Positions 49,556 to 63,034 are shown, numbered from the stretch's first letter. The stretch is DNA of 64,000 nucleotides from Mycobacterium paraseoulense (GCF_010731655.1 NZ_AP022619.1:1178001-1242000); one strand, 5' to 3'. The notes: generated from the letters alone by a model not told the origin. Translations and numbers: made by a program.

Positions 49556-50607
49556 GGTTCCGCGGCCCGCTGATCGCCTTGACCCTGTTCATGATCGTCT
49601 CGCTGACACTGACGTGGCTGGTGTATGTGAGCCTGCGGCGCGACGTGGCCGGCAACACCGCCAAGTATTCGGCGGTCTTCAGCGACGTGTACGGGCTTCG
49701 CGAAGGGGACGACGTGCGCATGGCCGGCGTTCGCGTCGGCCGGGTCGAGAAGATCGAGCTGGACGGGACGCTGGCGAAAGTCTCGTTCGTGGTGCAGCAA
49801 GAACAGCGGTTGTTCGGGAACACCCTCGCGTCGGTGACCTACCAGAACATCGTGGGCCAGCGTTACCTCGGGTTGTCGTTGGGCAAGGAAGGCAGCCCTC
49901 AGCTGCTTCCGCCGGGCAGCACCATCCCCCTGGAACGCACCGAAGCGTCGTTCGACGTCACCACGCTGCTCAACGGCTACGAGCCGTTGTTCAGCCTGCT
50001 GAACCCCCACGATGCCGACAACCTCACCAAGGGCATCATCGCCTCGCTGCAGGGCGACACGTCGTCGCTGGCCACACTGGTCGGCCAGACCTCGACGCTC
50101 ACAGAGACATTCGCGGGACGGGACCAGGCCCTGGGCGCCGTGATCACCAATCTCGACAAGGTGATGGGCAACCTCGCCGAACAGAACGACAATCTCGACG
50201 GGGTCATCGCGCAGACCCGCAGCGTCGTCGGCGAGCTCGACGCCCGGCGCCCGGACCTGGTCGCCTCCGTGGGTTCCCTGGCCAGGGTGACCGGCCGGCT
50301 GTCCGCCTCGGCCACGGACGTCTATCCGGCACTGCGCGAATTCATCGATCGCCAGCCCGGCGTCACCAAACACATCATGGACGTCGAACCACAGGTCGCG
50401 TTCTTCGGCGATAACATCCCACTGCTGCTGAAGGGGCTCACCCGGGTCGGCAACCAGGGCGCCTACGGAAACGCCTACGTCTGCGACGTGAACTTCATGG
50501 GGTTCTTCCCCGGCCTCAACGACGTGGTGCCGATCATCGTCAACGCCGCCACGCCCGGTAACAAGGCGTGGCACACACCGAGATGCAGGAGCACGGCCGA
50601 TGGCTGA
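49552..50607 (+). CDS. MceB-type protein
   Basis: A 351-residue MCE-domain protein with an N-terminal signal anchor (LIALTLFMIVSLTLTWLVYV), the MCE barrel (FSDVYGLREGDDVRMAGVRV; GRVEKIELDG) and helices to about residue 320. A paired cysteine set (AYVCDVN and PRCRST) lies in the C-terminal part. It overlaps mceA by 4 nt and mceC by 8 nt. Confidence 0.93.
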   Translation: MRFRGPLIALTLFMIVSLTLTWLVYVSLRRDVAGNTAKYSAVFSDVYGLREGDDVRMAGVRVGRVEKIELDGTLAKVSFVVQQEQRLFGNTLASVTYQNIVGQRYLGLSLGKEGSPQLLPPGSTIPLERTEASFDVTTLLNGYEPLFSLLNPHDADNLTKGIIASLQGDTSSLATLVGQTSTLTETFAGRDQALGAVITNLDKVMGNLAEQNDNLDGVIAQTRSVVGELDARRPDLVASVGSLARVTGRLSASATDVYPALREFIDRQPGVTKHIMDVEPQVAFFGDNIPLLLKGLTRVGNQGAYGNAYVCDVNFMGFFPGLNDVVPIIVNAATPGNKAWHTPRCRSTADG

Positions 50608-51646
50608 CCCGTCCGTTTGGCGGCGGATGACGAAGCGTCCGCTGGAGAGCTACAACAAGACGTGGCTCGGGTTCGTCGCCGTCGCGGTGGTGGCGGTGAT
50701 CATCGCGGTGATGCTGCTCGTGCACGCGCTCGGCGCCGGATACCGCCATTACACCGCGGAGTTCCTCCAGGCGGCCTCGTTGCGGGCCGGCAACCCGATC
50801 GTGGTCGCGGGCATCCCCGTGGGCAACGTCACCAGCATGAAACTGGTCGGCGACCATGTGGAGGCGGGGCTGAAGATCCGGGACAACATCGCGCTGGGCA
50901 AGGATTCCCGGGCACAGATCAAGGTCACCACCATCCTGGGCTCGCGTTATCTCGCGCTGGAACCCAACGGGCCGGCGCACCTGCCCAACAACACCTTCGA
51001 TCTCGCCCACACCGAGGTGCCCTACGACCTGCAGGCCGCGTTGCAGGACGCCACCACCACTTTCGAGCAGGTCGACTCCGACCGGTTCGCGCAATCGCTT
51101 GCGGTGCTGGGTAAGCAGCTCGAGGGCCTGCCCGCGGTTGTGCCCCAGGCGATTTCGAACATCAACACGCTCTCCTCGATCATCGCGACACGGCGAGACC
51201 AACTGGGACAGCTGCTGCGCAGCACCGAACTGGTGACCAACACGCTGCGGCGCCAGCAGGCTGGCATCGGCACCCTGGTCGACCAGGGCCAAGATCTGCT
51301 GGGCCAATTCGTGGCGCGGCGTGCGGTTTTCCACGCGATGATGCAATCGCTCTCGAGCCTGGTCGACACCATGAGCCAGGTCGTGGTCAGCGACCGCTCG
51401 GGCCTGGACGCGCTGATCAAGGACGTCCGGGACTTCACCAACTTGATGTCTCAACACGACGACCTGCTGCACAGCATGCTGCAAACCAGCCCGATTTTCT
51501 TCCGTGAGGCGGCCAACCTCACCGGTGACGGCAACGCGATCAACTTCAACGCCCCCAACGTTCCGCTGATCGACTCGTGGATGTGCGCCATCAGCGGCCG
51601 CGCCAAGCAGTTCGGGATGATCCAGTATTTCAAGGACTGCAAGTGA
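50600..51646 (+). CDS. MceC-type protein
   Basis: A 348-residue MCE-domain protein. One N-terminal membrane helix (FVAVAVVAVIIAVMLLVHAL) leads to the barrel domain (LQAASLRAGNPIVVAGIPVG; TTILGSRYLALEP) and helical repeats. Short C-terminus without the Pro-rich tail of MceA. The start lies within the last codons of mceB. Confidence 0.93.
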   Translation: MADPSVWRRMTKRPLESYNKTWLGFVAVAVVAVIIAVMLLVHALGAGYRHYTAEFLQAASLRAGNPIVVAGIPVGNVTSMKLVGDHVEAGLKIRDNIALGKDSRAQIKVTTILGSRYLALEPNGPAHLPNNTFDLAHTEVPYDLQAALQDATTTFEQVDSDRFAQSLAVLGKQLEGLPAVVPQAISNINTLSSIIATRRDQLGQLLRSTELVTNTLRRQQAGIGTLVDQGQDLLGQFVARRAVFHAMMQSLSSLVDTMSQVVVSDRSGLDALIKDVRDFTNLMSQHDDLLHSMLQTSPIFFREAANLTGDGNAINFNAPNVPLIDSWMCAISGRAKQFGMIQYFKDCK

Positions 51647-52749
51647 GGGGCCACGTGCTGACGGTGGTGACCGCCGTTGCGGTCATCGCCGCGATGATCG
51701 GCGTCGGCTGGTGGTACCTGGGTTCCGACGACGACACGATCACGTTGACCGCCCAATTCGACAGCGCCTCAGGTCTTTACGAGGGTAATGAGGTTGCGGT
51801 GTTGGGCATGTCGGTCGGCAAGATCACCAAGATCACCGCGAAGGGCGGCTACGTGGAAGTCGAATTCACCGTCGACCGCCACGTCAAAGTTCCCGCCGCC
51901 GCGCAAGCCGTCACCGTGTCGACCTCCATCCTGACCGACCGGCAGATCGAACTCACGCCGCCCTATCACGGCGGACCGACCCTTCAGAACCACGACACCA
52001 TCGGGTTGCCCCGGACCAAGACGCCAGTCGAATTCAGCAGCGTCCTCAACGTTTTGGACAAGGTGACCAAATCGCTCGAGGGCGACGGCCGCGGCGGCGG
52101 ACCGATCGCCGATGTGCTGGGCGGGGGCGCCGAGGTGGTCAAGGGCAACGGCGAACGGATCAAAGCGGCGCTGGGCGAGCTGTCCAAGGCGCTCCGGCTG
52201 TCCAGCGACGGCGGCGCGGCGACCCGCGAGCAGATCACCACGATCGTGAACAATATCAGCACGCTGTTCGATGCCGTGTCGGCCAACGACGCCAAGTTGC
52301 GCGAATTCGCCTCCACCATCCACCAAGTCAGCCAGATCATGGCCGACGAGGACATCGGCAGCGGCAGCACCGGACGCAAGCTCGACCAGCTGATCCAGCG
52401 CGCCGGCGACCTGCTCGACGCCAACCGCGACAACATCAAGCAGGGCGTGCTGAACGGCAATGCCACCCTGAAGATGGTGACCGACCAGCGTCGCGACCTG
52501 GCCGAACTGCTGGATCTGGCTCCGCTGGTGGCCGACAACGCCTACAACATGATCGACCGCGCGAACGGCAGCGTCCGCGCCCGTTTCCTCACCGACCGGT
52601 TGCTCTTCGACAGCCAGTACACCAAAGAGATCTGCAACCTGATGGGCCTGCGGCAACTGGGCTGCAGCACCGGGACCATCCAGGATTTCGGTCCCGATTT
52701 CGGCTTGACCTATGTGCTGGACGGATTGGCCGCCATGGGGCAGAAATGA
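51643..52749 (+). CDS. MceD-type protein
   Basis: A 368-residue MCE-domain protein beginning with GTG at 51643, which overlaps the mceC stop (GTGA). The N-terminal helix is VVTAVAVIAAMIGVGWWYLG, then the barrel (FDSASGLYEGNEVAVLGMSV; GKITKITAKG) and long helices. Two cysteines (EICNLMG and LGCSTG) near the C-terminus may form a disulfide. The frame is open further upstream but overlaps mceC. Confidence 0.92.
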   Translation: MRGHVLTVVTAVAVIAAMIGVGWWYLGSDDDTITLTAQFDSASGLYEGNEVAVLGMSVGKITKITAKGGYVEVEFTVDRHVKVPAAAQAVTVSTSILTDRQIELTPPYHGGPTLQNHDTIGLPRTKTPVEFSSVLNVLDKVTKSLEGDGRGGGPIADVLGGGAEVVKGNGERIKAALGELSKALRLSSDGGAATREQITTIVNNISTLFDAVSANDAKLREFASTIHQVSQIMADEDIGSGSTGRKLDQLIQRAGDLLDANRDNIKQGVLNGNATLKMVTDQRRDLAELLDLAPLVADNAYNMIDRANGSVRARFLTDRLLFDSQYTKEICNLMGLRQLGCSTGTIQDFGPDFGLTYVLDGLAAMGQK

Positions 52750-53957
52750 CGACCCCGGGCACGCGGGGAATGGTGGCGGTCGCGGTGGCGGCGGTGGCGA
52801 TGGTGACCGCGGGATGCGCCACGAACGGCCTTGCCAGCCTGCCCCTTCCGGCCCCGGGACTGGGTTCGGGAGGCTATTCGCTGAACGCGGTGTTCTCCAA
52901 CGCGCTCAACCTGCCGATGAACGCCAAGGTGAAGCTGGCCGGTGCCGACGTCGGACAGCTCGAATCGATGGTCGCCCGTAACTACACGGCGGTCACCAGG
53001 CTGCGCATCAGGGACGGTGTACAACTGCCCCGCGGCAGCACCGCCGAATTGCGGACCGCGACACCACTGGGCGACGTGTTCGTCGCTCTGAAGCCGCCGG
53101 CCGCGGGGGAACCGGACGGGCCGCTGTTGAAGGACGGCGACACCATCGGCCTGGAGTCGACGGCGGCGGCCGCGACCGTGGAGTCGGTGCTCAGCTCGGC
53201 GGCGATTCTGGTGAACGGTGGCGCGGTGCGCAACTTCACCAACATCATCAACGGTTTCGGCAAGGCGACCGGTGACCAGGGCCAGGCGTTCGGCGACATG
53301 ATCCGCAAGTCAAACCAGTTGCTCGGGACCCTGGATTCGCGGTCCGATCAGATCTCGACCGCGTTGACCCAATTGTCGCGGCTGGCCGATCAACTCGACG
53401 GCGAGAATCAGACTATCAGCGACCTGATGGCGGCTGCCGGTCCCGCCACTTCGGCCCTGGCCGACAACACCACGCAGATTTCGGATCTGGCCGTGCAGGT
53501 GGGCGACACCTCCCGCTTGCTGGCCAGGTTCCCGTCGATCGGCGGGACCGACACCAGCGGCCGCAGCATCATCCGCGACCTGAACACCGTCGCCGGGGCT
53601 GCCAACGACGTTGCGGTGAGCCCGGATACCAGCTGGCTGGCGCTGAACCGGTTGATCCCCGCGTTGGTCAAATCGACGGCGGGCAACTCGATTTCGGTGC
53701 GCGTGAGCGTGGACAAGATCATGCTCGGCTCGCTCCCCGATATCGGATTCCCCGGTGACATCGGGCTGCACGGACCGCACCACTACAACGTGAACCTGCT
53801 CGTCGGGACCCTCAAGTACACCCTGTGGCGGCTGCAGGAACGCGTCGTCGGGCGGGGGCCCGACTCGCCGCAGGTTCCCGTCGTACCGGACCCCAATATC
53901 CCGGGCCAGATCGATGTCGCGCCGGGCCCCCCGCCGGCGCCAGGACCGCGACCATGA
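52746..53957 (+). CDS. MceE-type lipoprotein
   Basis: A 403-residue MCE-domain lipoprotein. The signal peptide ends in the lipobox VTAGC with Cys24, the usual mark of MceE proteins. The barrel has SNALNLPMNAKVKLAGADVG and helices follow; the tail is Pro-rich (PVVPDPNIPGQIDVAPGP). It overlaps mceD and mceF by ATGA. Confidence 0.93.
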   Translation: MTTPGTRGMVAVAVAAVAMVTAGCATNGLASLPLPAPGLGSGGYSLNAVFSNALNLPMNAKVKLAGADVGQLESMVARNYTAVTRLRIRDGVQLPRGSTAELRTATPLGDVFVALKPPAAGEPDGPLLKDGDTIGLESTAAAATVESVLSSAAILVNGGAVRNFTNIINGFGKATGDQGQAFGDMIRKSNQLLGTLDSRSDQISTALTQLSRLADQLDGENQTISDLMAAAGPATSALADNTTQISDLAVQVGDTSRLLARFPSIGGTDTSGRSIIRDLNTVAGAANDVAVSPDTSWLALNRLIPALVKSTAGNSISVRVSVDKIMLGSLPDIGFPGDIGLHGPHHYNVNLLVGTLKYTLWRLQERVVGRGPDSPQVPVVPDPNIPGQIDVAPGPPPAPGPRP

Positions 53958-55213
53958 TCCGCGCCGTCAACGACTTCGCCAACCTCACCGTCCGGGCGGT
54001 GCGGGCCGGTCACCGGCGGCAGGTCTGGCTGTCGGTGGCCGGATTGGTGCTCATCCTGGTCGTCGCGACCGCCTACCTGATGATCGGCGCGCTGCGGGTG
54101 AAGCCCTTCGCCTCGTCCTACCGGGTCACCGTGCAACTGGCGGAATCCGGTGGCCTGCTGCCCAACCAGGATGTCGCACTGCGGGGGGTGCGCGTCGGCC
54201 GGGTCGAGTCGCTGCAGATCACCGACACCGGGGTGAACGCGATCGCCAGCATCACGTCGAGGGTGCGGATCCCGGCGAACAGCGTCGTGCACGTGTCGGC
54301 CCTCTCGCCGGCCGGCGAGCAGTACATCAACTTCGAGGCCGCATCCGACGCGGGGCCGTATCTGCACAACGGCAGCGTCATCACCTCCGACCACGCGGAC
54401 GTCCCCGTCAGCCTGGCACAGTTGCTCGGTGACGCCGACGGGCTACTGGCCCAGGTCGACCCCCACAAGATCGAGTCGATCAAAAAGGAGTTGAGCCTGA
54501 GCAAGGAGGGCCCGGCGAAGCTGACCGCCATCGTGGACGGCGGCACGTTCCTGCTTTCCACGCTTGATTCGGTGCTGCCGCAGACCACCAGCATCCTCAA
54601 GACCAGTCGCGTCGTACTCACCCTGGCGAGCGACAAGAACGCCGGCCTGGGCGCCGCCGCAACGGAACTCAACGGGACCCTGGCCGGCGTGGCCAGGATG
54701 CAGGCCGGCTACCGCCGTTTGACGGCGCAGACGCCGCGCACCCTGTCGGCCGTCGACAACCTGTTCGCCGACAATTCCGACACGATGGTGCAACTGTTGG
54801 GCAGCATGGCCACCATGTCGCAGCTGCTCTACCTGCGGGTCCCGGCGCTCAACGCGCTGTTTCCCGACTACCGCGGGTCGGTGTTGGACGCCGTGACGAG
54901 CGCCTTTCACGACGGCGGCGTCTGGGCCACGGCCGACCTTTACCCCCGCTACGTGTGCGACTACGGGACGCCGTCGCACCCCTCTTCGGCCGCGGACTAC
55001 TACGAGCCGTTCTTGTACACCTACTGCCGCGACGACGACCCCGCGGTCTCGATCCGCGGCGCCAAGAACGCGCCGCGGCCGGGCGGCGACGACACCGCCG
55101 GCCCGCCGCCCGGGGCGAACCTGGGCCAACGCACGGACCCGACCCCGCGGGGTCGGTACACCATTCCCACCCCCTACGGCGGCCCGCCTCTACCGATCGA
55201 ACCGCCGCACTAG
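53954..55213 (+). CDS. MceF-type protein
   Basis: A 419-residue last member of the Mce set, with an N-terminal membrane helix (LSVAGLVLILVVATAYLMIG), barrel (LAESGGLLPNQDVALRGVRV; GRVESLQITDTG) and helical part. The C-terminal tail is Pro/Gly-rich. It overlaps the mceE stop by ATGA; the upstream open frame lies inside mceE. Confidence 0.93.
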   Translation: MIRAVNDFANLTVRAVRAGHRRQVWLSVAGLVLILVVATAYLMIGALRVKPFASSYRVTVQLAESGGLLPNQDVALRGVRVGRVESLQITDTGVNAIASITSRVRIPANSVVHVSALSPAGEQYINFEAASDAGPYLHNGSVITSDHADVPVSLAQLLGDADGLLAQVDPHKIESIKKELSLSKEGPAKLTAIVDGGTFLLSTLDSVLPQTTSILKTSRVVLTLASDKNAGLGAAATELNGTLAGVARMQAGYRRLTAQTPRTLSAVDNLFADNSDTMVQLLGSMATMSQLLYLRVPALNALFPDYRGSVLDAVTSAFHDGGVWATADLYPRYVCDYGTPSHPSSAADYYEPFLYTYCRDDDPAVSIRGAKNAPRPGGDDTAGPPPGANLGQRTDPTPRGRYTIPTPYGGPPLPIEPPH

Positions 55214-55251
55214 AGCCGTAAACCAGCCGAGCCGATCGTTAGGAGCTGATC

Positions 55252-55953
55252 GTGATCGTGACCACCGTGAAGAACCCGAAAGTTAAGGCGCGCGCCGAAG
55301 CGCTACCGGATGCCGAAACACCGCAAGCCGCAGCCGAAGACGCCGTTGACTCACGCACCGACGAGCCCGGCGACGTGGCCACCGGCGACGCCGACGCAGC
55401 GGCCGGCGGGGACGATGAGGACGAGGGCGGGGGCGCGCTGCTCAAACGCAAACGTCCCGAGCGCCGCAAGCGGCCCTGGCGGCACTACCTTCGTCGCAGC
55501 GCGCTGCCCGCCTTACTCGTTGCCTCACTTGCCGTTTCGGGGTTTCTCGGCTGGCGGCAGTGGCAAGATCATCAGGTGAAACTGGCCGGCGAACAGGCCC
55601 AACAGGCGGCCATCGGCTACGCACAGGTGCTGACGAGCATCGATTCGAACAAGGTCGACGAGAACTTCAGGCAGGTCCTCGATGGCGCGACGGGCGAGTT
55701 CAAAGACATGTATACCCAGTCCAGCGTCAAGCTCCGGCAGCTGCTGATCGACAACAAGGCGACCGCGCACGGCGTGGTGGTGGACTCGGCGATCCAGTCG
55801 CAATCCACCAACAAGGTTGTCGTGCTCGTCTTCATCGACCAGACCGTCACCAACACCGCCGCACCCGACCCACGCATCGATCGCAGCCGGATCAAGATGA
55901 CCATGGAAAAGGTCGACGGTCGCTGGCGGGCAAGCAAAGTCCAACTCCTCTGA
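55252..55953 (+). CDS. Mce-associated membrane protein (Mam)
   Basis: A 233-residue Mam-type protein. Residues 1-62 are acidic and disordered, 64-80 are basic (KRKRPERRKRPWRHYLRR), one membrane helix follows (ALPALLVASLAVSGFLGW), and the extracytoplasmic part has the NTF2-like helix-sheet pattern seen in Mam proteins. It is thought to stabilise Mce complexes. Start GTG 55252 has AGGAG about 7 nt upstream. It follows mceF by 38 bp. Confidence 0.88.
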   Translation: MIVTTVKNPKVKARAEALPDAETPQAAAEDAVDSRTDEPGDVATGDADAAAGGDDEDEGGGALLKRKRPERRKRPWRHYLRRSALPALLVASLAVSGFLGWRQWQDHQVKLAGEQAQQAAIGYAQVLTSIDSNKVDENFRQVLDGATGEFKDMYTQSSVKLRQLLIDNKATAHGVVVDSAIQSQSTNKVVVLVFIDQTVTNTAAPDPRIDRSRIKMTMEKVDGRWRASKVQLL

Positions 55954-55972
55954 GCTCGGGCGGACCCATCTC

Positions 55973-56740
55973 ATGCTCAAGACATTGTTCGCGGCGGCCG
56001 TATTGGTCGCGGCCGCAACGATTCCCAGCACCGCCCCGGCGCACGCATCCGCCCCCTCGTTCTGCGGCGAGCTGGGCGGCGACTGGGACGGCCAGTACTG
56101 CCACACCTCGGTGACGTCGGAACGCAACGCCGTACGCGACATCAAGGTCGCCGTACCCGATGACCTGGTCGACAATCCGACCGCGGGGCCGGTGATTCGC
56201 GACTACCTGCGCACCCTGGTCAACAACTGGAAGACGGCCAACGGCAGCATGGCCGCCGACAGCTATGGCGAGGAGAACTTCGAGGTCTTCCGGCACGGCA
56301 ACCTGCTGAGCGCGGTCTTCCACGAGGACTACCACGCCGACGGGCCGAAGCCCAACAACGCCTACCGGACCTTCACGTTCGACATGGTCGGCGGCCGGCG
56401 GGTGCAGCTCGCCGACTTGACGACGTCGAATCCGCTGACCGCCCTTCCCCCACTGGCGCAGCCGTTCATCGAAACCGCGCTCAACCAAGCGCCGCCGCCA
56501 CACGACCCGGGAACCTATCCCTTCACCGTCGACCGCTGGACGCCCGACAAGGTCTACTCGGGGGCGTACAAGGCGTGGGCGGTGACGCCCGACGAGCTGA
56601 TCCTGTACATGCCCGACTATCCGGTGGCCCACGACGAGCCGCTCAATTTCACGCCCGGCGTCATGCAGTGGTTCATGGACGGGGGCACCGTGCAGGCGCA
56701 CATCCCGCTGTCGGCGTTGAGTTCGGTGCTGCGCGTCTAG
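55973..56740 (+). CDS. Secreted DUF3298/RsiV-like protein at the end of the mce operon
   Basis: A 255-residue secreted protein. The signal peptide ends about AHA at residue 25, and the mature part has a cysteine pair (SFCGE and QYCHT). A DUF3298-type domain follows (LADLTTSNPLTALPPLAQPF; FTPGVMQWF), as in MPT64/TB22.2-type secreted proteins and RsiV. It starts 19 bp after the Mam gene, so it likely shares the operon. Function unknown; a surface or periplasmic helper role is plausible. Confidence 0.8.
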   Translation: MLKTLFAAAVLVAAATIPSTAPAHASAPSFCGELGGDWDGQYCHTSVTSERNAVRDIKVAVPDDLVDNPTAGPVIRDYLRTLVNNWKTANGSMAADSYGEENFEVFRHGNLLSAVFHEDYHADGPKPNNAYRTFTFDMVGGRRVQLADLTTSNPLTALPPLAQPFIETALNQAPPPHDPGTYPFTVDRWTPDKVYSGAYKAWAVTPDELILYMPDYPVAHDEPLNFTPGVMQWFMDGGTVQAHIPLSALSSVLRV

Positions 56741-56762
56741 CGCATGCGCCTCTCGGGTTGTC

Positions 56763-57044
56763 TCAGTTGGCCTTTCGGCGCCGGAGGTCGATCGATATCA
56801 CGTCGGCAACGTGCTCGCTGCGCATCGCCTGAGCGTCGTCGCCGGTGGATGCGCGGCTGCCGCGGGCCGAGAAACGGACGCTTGTCACCAGATCGCCGTA
56901 GTCCCAGGCTAGATCGCTGACTTCGCGTTTCGTGCGGTCGAGCGCGGTACACAGCGCTCCGACGGTGCGCCGGACGTGCAGGACCGTGACATTGACGGCT
57001 TCCACGGCGGTGTCGGCAATCCGGTTCAACTCCCGCTCCAGCAT
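56763..57044 (-). CDS. Small hypothetical protein downstream of the mce operon
   Basis: A 93-residue soluble protein starting MLERELNRIADTAVEAVNVT, with a helical N-terminal half and a basic C-terminus (VISIDLRRRKAN). A GGAGGG ribosome site is 7-8 nt before the ATG at 57044, supporting a real gene. No family is recognised. It converges on the DUF3298 gene (22-bp gap). It lies 40 bp downstream of metH on the same strand and could be co-transcribed with it. Confidence 0.6.
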   Translation of the reverse strand: MLERELNRIADTAVEAVNVTVLHVRRTVGALCTALDRTKREVSDLAWDYGDLVTSVRFSARGSRASTGDDAQAMRSEHVADVISIDLRRRKAN

Positions 57045-57084
57045 CAACGTCCCTCCCCCGGTGCGAACTCAATCATGGTAGGGC

Positions 57085-60834
<3,750 letters not shown>

Positions 60835-61230
60835 GCACGTTCCTTCCGTTACGGAAGGCGTCCTTGACTCTGCCGAGCGTGGCGGATACCGGCGGGGACC
60901 CGGGTCCCCCCAATAACCGTTGCAACGCCTCTCGACGGTGAAAAGTCTACGTCGTCACCCGACGTCTGGACGCCCAGCTCGACCCGACCCGCTTGGCGCT
61001 CGCGCTGCCCTCTGCGCGCTGTCTCGCGGGATCTTGCCGGCAATGTCGTAGTTACCAAGGTTAACGGGTTTGCAGCCGAACCGTATTTCGTCTCGGCCGC
61101 GGTGTCCGTCGGCGGCGTCACCCCATAAGAATAGTCGTCCTATGCAAAGCCCCCTGTCGAGCGGCGATCGGCCGGCAATCCGTGGCCACCGCGCCCCGAA
61201 CATCGGGCCGCGAGGCCGTACGCTGATTCT
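60835..61230. promoter_or_regulatory. Divergent region with hairpins in the metH leader
   Basis: No gene is evident in these 396 bp. On the minus strand, the hairpin CCTTCCG-TAA-CGGAAGG (60859-60843) has a 7-bp stem whose 3' arm is the metH ribosome site GGAAGG, 8 nt before the GTG. A 16-bp perfect palindrome, GGGGACCCGGGTCCCC, lies 60 nt further up (60895-60910). A translational control element or attenuator is possible. No cobalamin or SAM riboswitch consensus was recognised by eye. Confidence 0.5.
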
Positions 61231-62121
61231 GTGACCCCGCCCGAGGGCGCCCCGTATGGAGGAGCCGCGCTGCCCGAACTGCAGAACACCATCGTCGTGG
61301 CGGCGTTCGAGGGCTGGAACGACGCCGGCGACGCCGCCAGCGACGCGCTGGAGCACCTCGAGGCCATCTGGGAAGCCGACCCGATCCTGGAGATCGACGA
61401 CGAGGCCTATTACGACTACCAGGTGAATCGCCCGGTCATCCGGCAGGTCGACGGTGTCACGCGCGAGCTGGTGTGGCCGGCGATGCGGATCTCGCACTGC
61501 CGGCCCCCGGGCAGCGACCGCGACGTCGTGTTGATGCACGGCGTGGAGCCCAACATGCGCTGGCGCACCTTCTGCGCCGAGCTGGTCGCCATCGCCGACA
61601 AGCTGAACGTGGACACCGTGGTCATCCTCGGAGCGCTACTGGCCGACACGCCGCACACCCGGCCGGTTCCCGTCTCCGGCGCGGCCTACAGCCCCGAGTC
61701 GGCGAAGCGCTTCGGGCTCGAGGAAAGCCGCTACGAGGGCCCGACCGGCATCGCCGGGGTGTTCCAGGACGCCTGCGTGGCCGCCGGGATCCCCGCGGTG
61801 ACGTTCTGGGCTGCGGTGCCGCACTACGTGTCGCAACCGCCCAACCCGAAGGCGACGGTGGCGCTGCTGCGCCGCGTCGAGGACGTGCTCGACATCGAGG
61901 TTCCGCTGGCCGACCTGCCGACGGAAGCCGAGGAGTGGGAGCAGGCGATCACCGAGATGGCCGCCGAGGACGAGGACCTGGCCGAGTACGTGCTGTCGCT
62001 GGAACAGCGCGGCGACGCCGAGGTCGACATGAACGAAGCCCTGGGCAAGATCGACGGCGACGCGCTGGCCGCCGAGTTCGAGCGGTATCTGCGCCGCCGC
62101 CGGCCCGGGTTTGGACGTTAA
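61231..62121 (+). CDS. PAC2-family protein (Rv2125-like)
   Basis: A 296-residue protein of the PAC2 (proteasome assembly chaperone 2-like) superfamily. The fold is indicated by VAAFEGWNDAGDAASDALEH at the N-terminus, GALLADTPHTRPVPVSG in the middle and YEGPTGIAGVFQDAC, a phosphorylase-like nucleotide-hydrolase fold. The C-terminal third is helical and acidic. Function in bacteria is unproven; a link to the proteasome is only by fold name. Start GTG at 61231. It converges on the SDR gene, sharing a TTAA stop overlap. Confidence 0.88.
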   Translation: MTPPEGAPYGGAALPELQNTIVVAAFEGWNDAGDAASDALEHLEAIWEADPILEIDDEAYYDYQVNRPVIRQVDGVTRELVWPAMRISHCRPPGSDRDVVLMHGVEPNMRWRTFCAELVAIADKLNVDTVVILGALLADTPHTRPVPVSGAAYSPESAKRFGLEESRYEGPTGIAGVFQDACVAAGIPAVTFWAAVPHYVSQPPNPKATVALLRRVEDVLDIEVPLADLPTEAEEWEQAITEMAAEDEDLAEYVLSLEQRGDAEVDMNEALGKIDGDALAAEFERYLRRRRPGFGR

Positions 62122-63002
62122 GGCTGCTTTTTGCCCAGACCCTGGTTATAGGCGCTGGTGGAGCGTCCGAGCGCGGCGACCTGGGCATCCAGTTGGGGCA
62201 ACAGTTCCGCGGTCGATTTGTGCAGGGGCAGCTCCCCGAGCGGGGTGGACAGCACCGGCTTGATCCAGCGGAACAGTGCGACCCAGCCCGGGCAGTAGAT
62301 GCGGCTGCGGCGGCCCGCGATGCCCTTGACGAAGGCGTCCGCGCACTTGTCGACGGTGGTGGTCTTGTTCAGCGGCCACGGGAAGCTGGCGAGCAGCTTG
62401 CCGAAGGCCGGCAGGTCGGCCTCGCTGTCGCGGACCAGCGCGGTGTCGATCCACGACATGTGTGACGAGCCGACGGCGACTCCGTGGTGGGCCACCTCCA
62501 GCCGCAGCGCGTTGGCCAGGATCTCGACGCCGGCCTTCGACGCGTTGTAGGGGGCCAGGCCCGGGCACGCGGCGTAGGCCGCCAGCGACGAGACGATGAG
62601 CACGTAGCCGCGGCGCTCGATCACCGTGGGCAGCGTGGCGCGCACGGTGTTGAAGACGCCGAGCACGTTGATGTCCATGACCCGCTTGAACGCCTCTGGG
62701 TCGACCTGCAGCACCGACCCGTAGCTGGCGATGCCGGCGTTGGCCACCACGACGTCGATGCCGCCGAAGCGTTCGACGGCCCGGGTGGCGGCGGCCTGCA
62801 TGGCCGGCAGGTCCCGCACGTCGGCGACCGCGGTCAGCACGTGGTCCTCGCCGAGTTCGGCGGCCAGCGCGGTCAGCTCGGCGTCGTTGAGATCGGTGAG
62901 CACGAGCTTGGCGCCCTTCTTGCGCAGCCGGCGGGCGACCTCGGCGCCAATTCCCCGGGCACCACCGGTGATGAACACGACTTGGTCCTGCAGCGACGTC
63001 AT
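62118..63002 (-). CDS. Short-chain dehydrogenase/reductase (Rv2129c-like)
   Basis: A 294-residue classical SDR. The cofactor motif is TGGARGIG near residue 13, NAGIAS follows, and the catalytic residues are Ser in VSSLAAY and YNASK. The C-terminal 80 residues carry a basic hydrophobic stretch (IYCPGWVALFRWIKPVL) that may associate with membranes. The start ATG at 63002 gives the usual length; a TTG at 63011 is less likely. In M. tuberculosis, as I recall, PE_PGRS, ansP1 and another gene lie between the PAC2 and SDR genes; here the two touch. Confidence 0.9.
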   Translation of the reverse strand: MTSLQDQVVFITGGARGIGAEVARRLRKKGAKLVLTDLNDAELTALAAELGEDHVLTAVADVRDLPAMQAAATRAVERFGGIDVVVANAGIASYGSVLQVDPEAFKRVMDINVLGVFNTVRATLPTVIERRGYVLIVSSLAAYAACPGLAPYNASKAGVEILANALRLEVAHHGVAVGSSHMSWIDTALVRDSEADLPAFGKLLASFPWPLNKTTTVDKCADAFVKGIAGRRSRIYCPGWVALFRWIKPVLSTPLGELPLHKSTAELLPQLDAQVAALGRSTSAYNQGLGKKQP

Positions 63003-63034
63003 GGCCGACAACGTACGCCTTTACAGCTCCGTGT

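Noticed and set aside
60835..61100. Cobalamin or SAM riboswitch upstream of metH
   Set aside because: A short stretch resembles part of a B12 box only on the wrong strand, and the other conserved elements are not seen. Reported only as hairpins.
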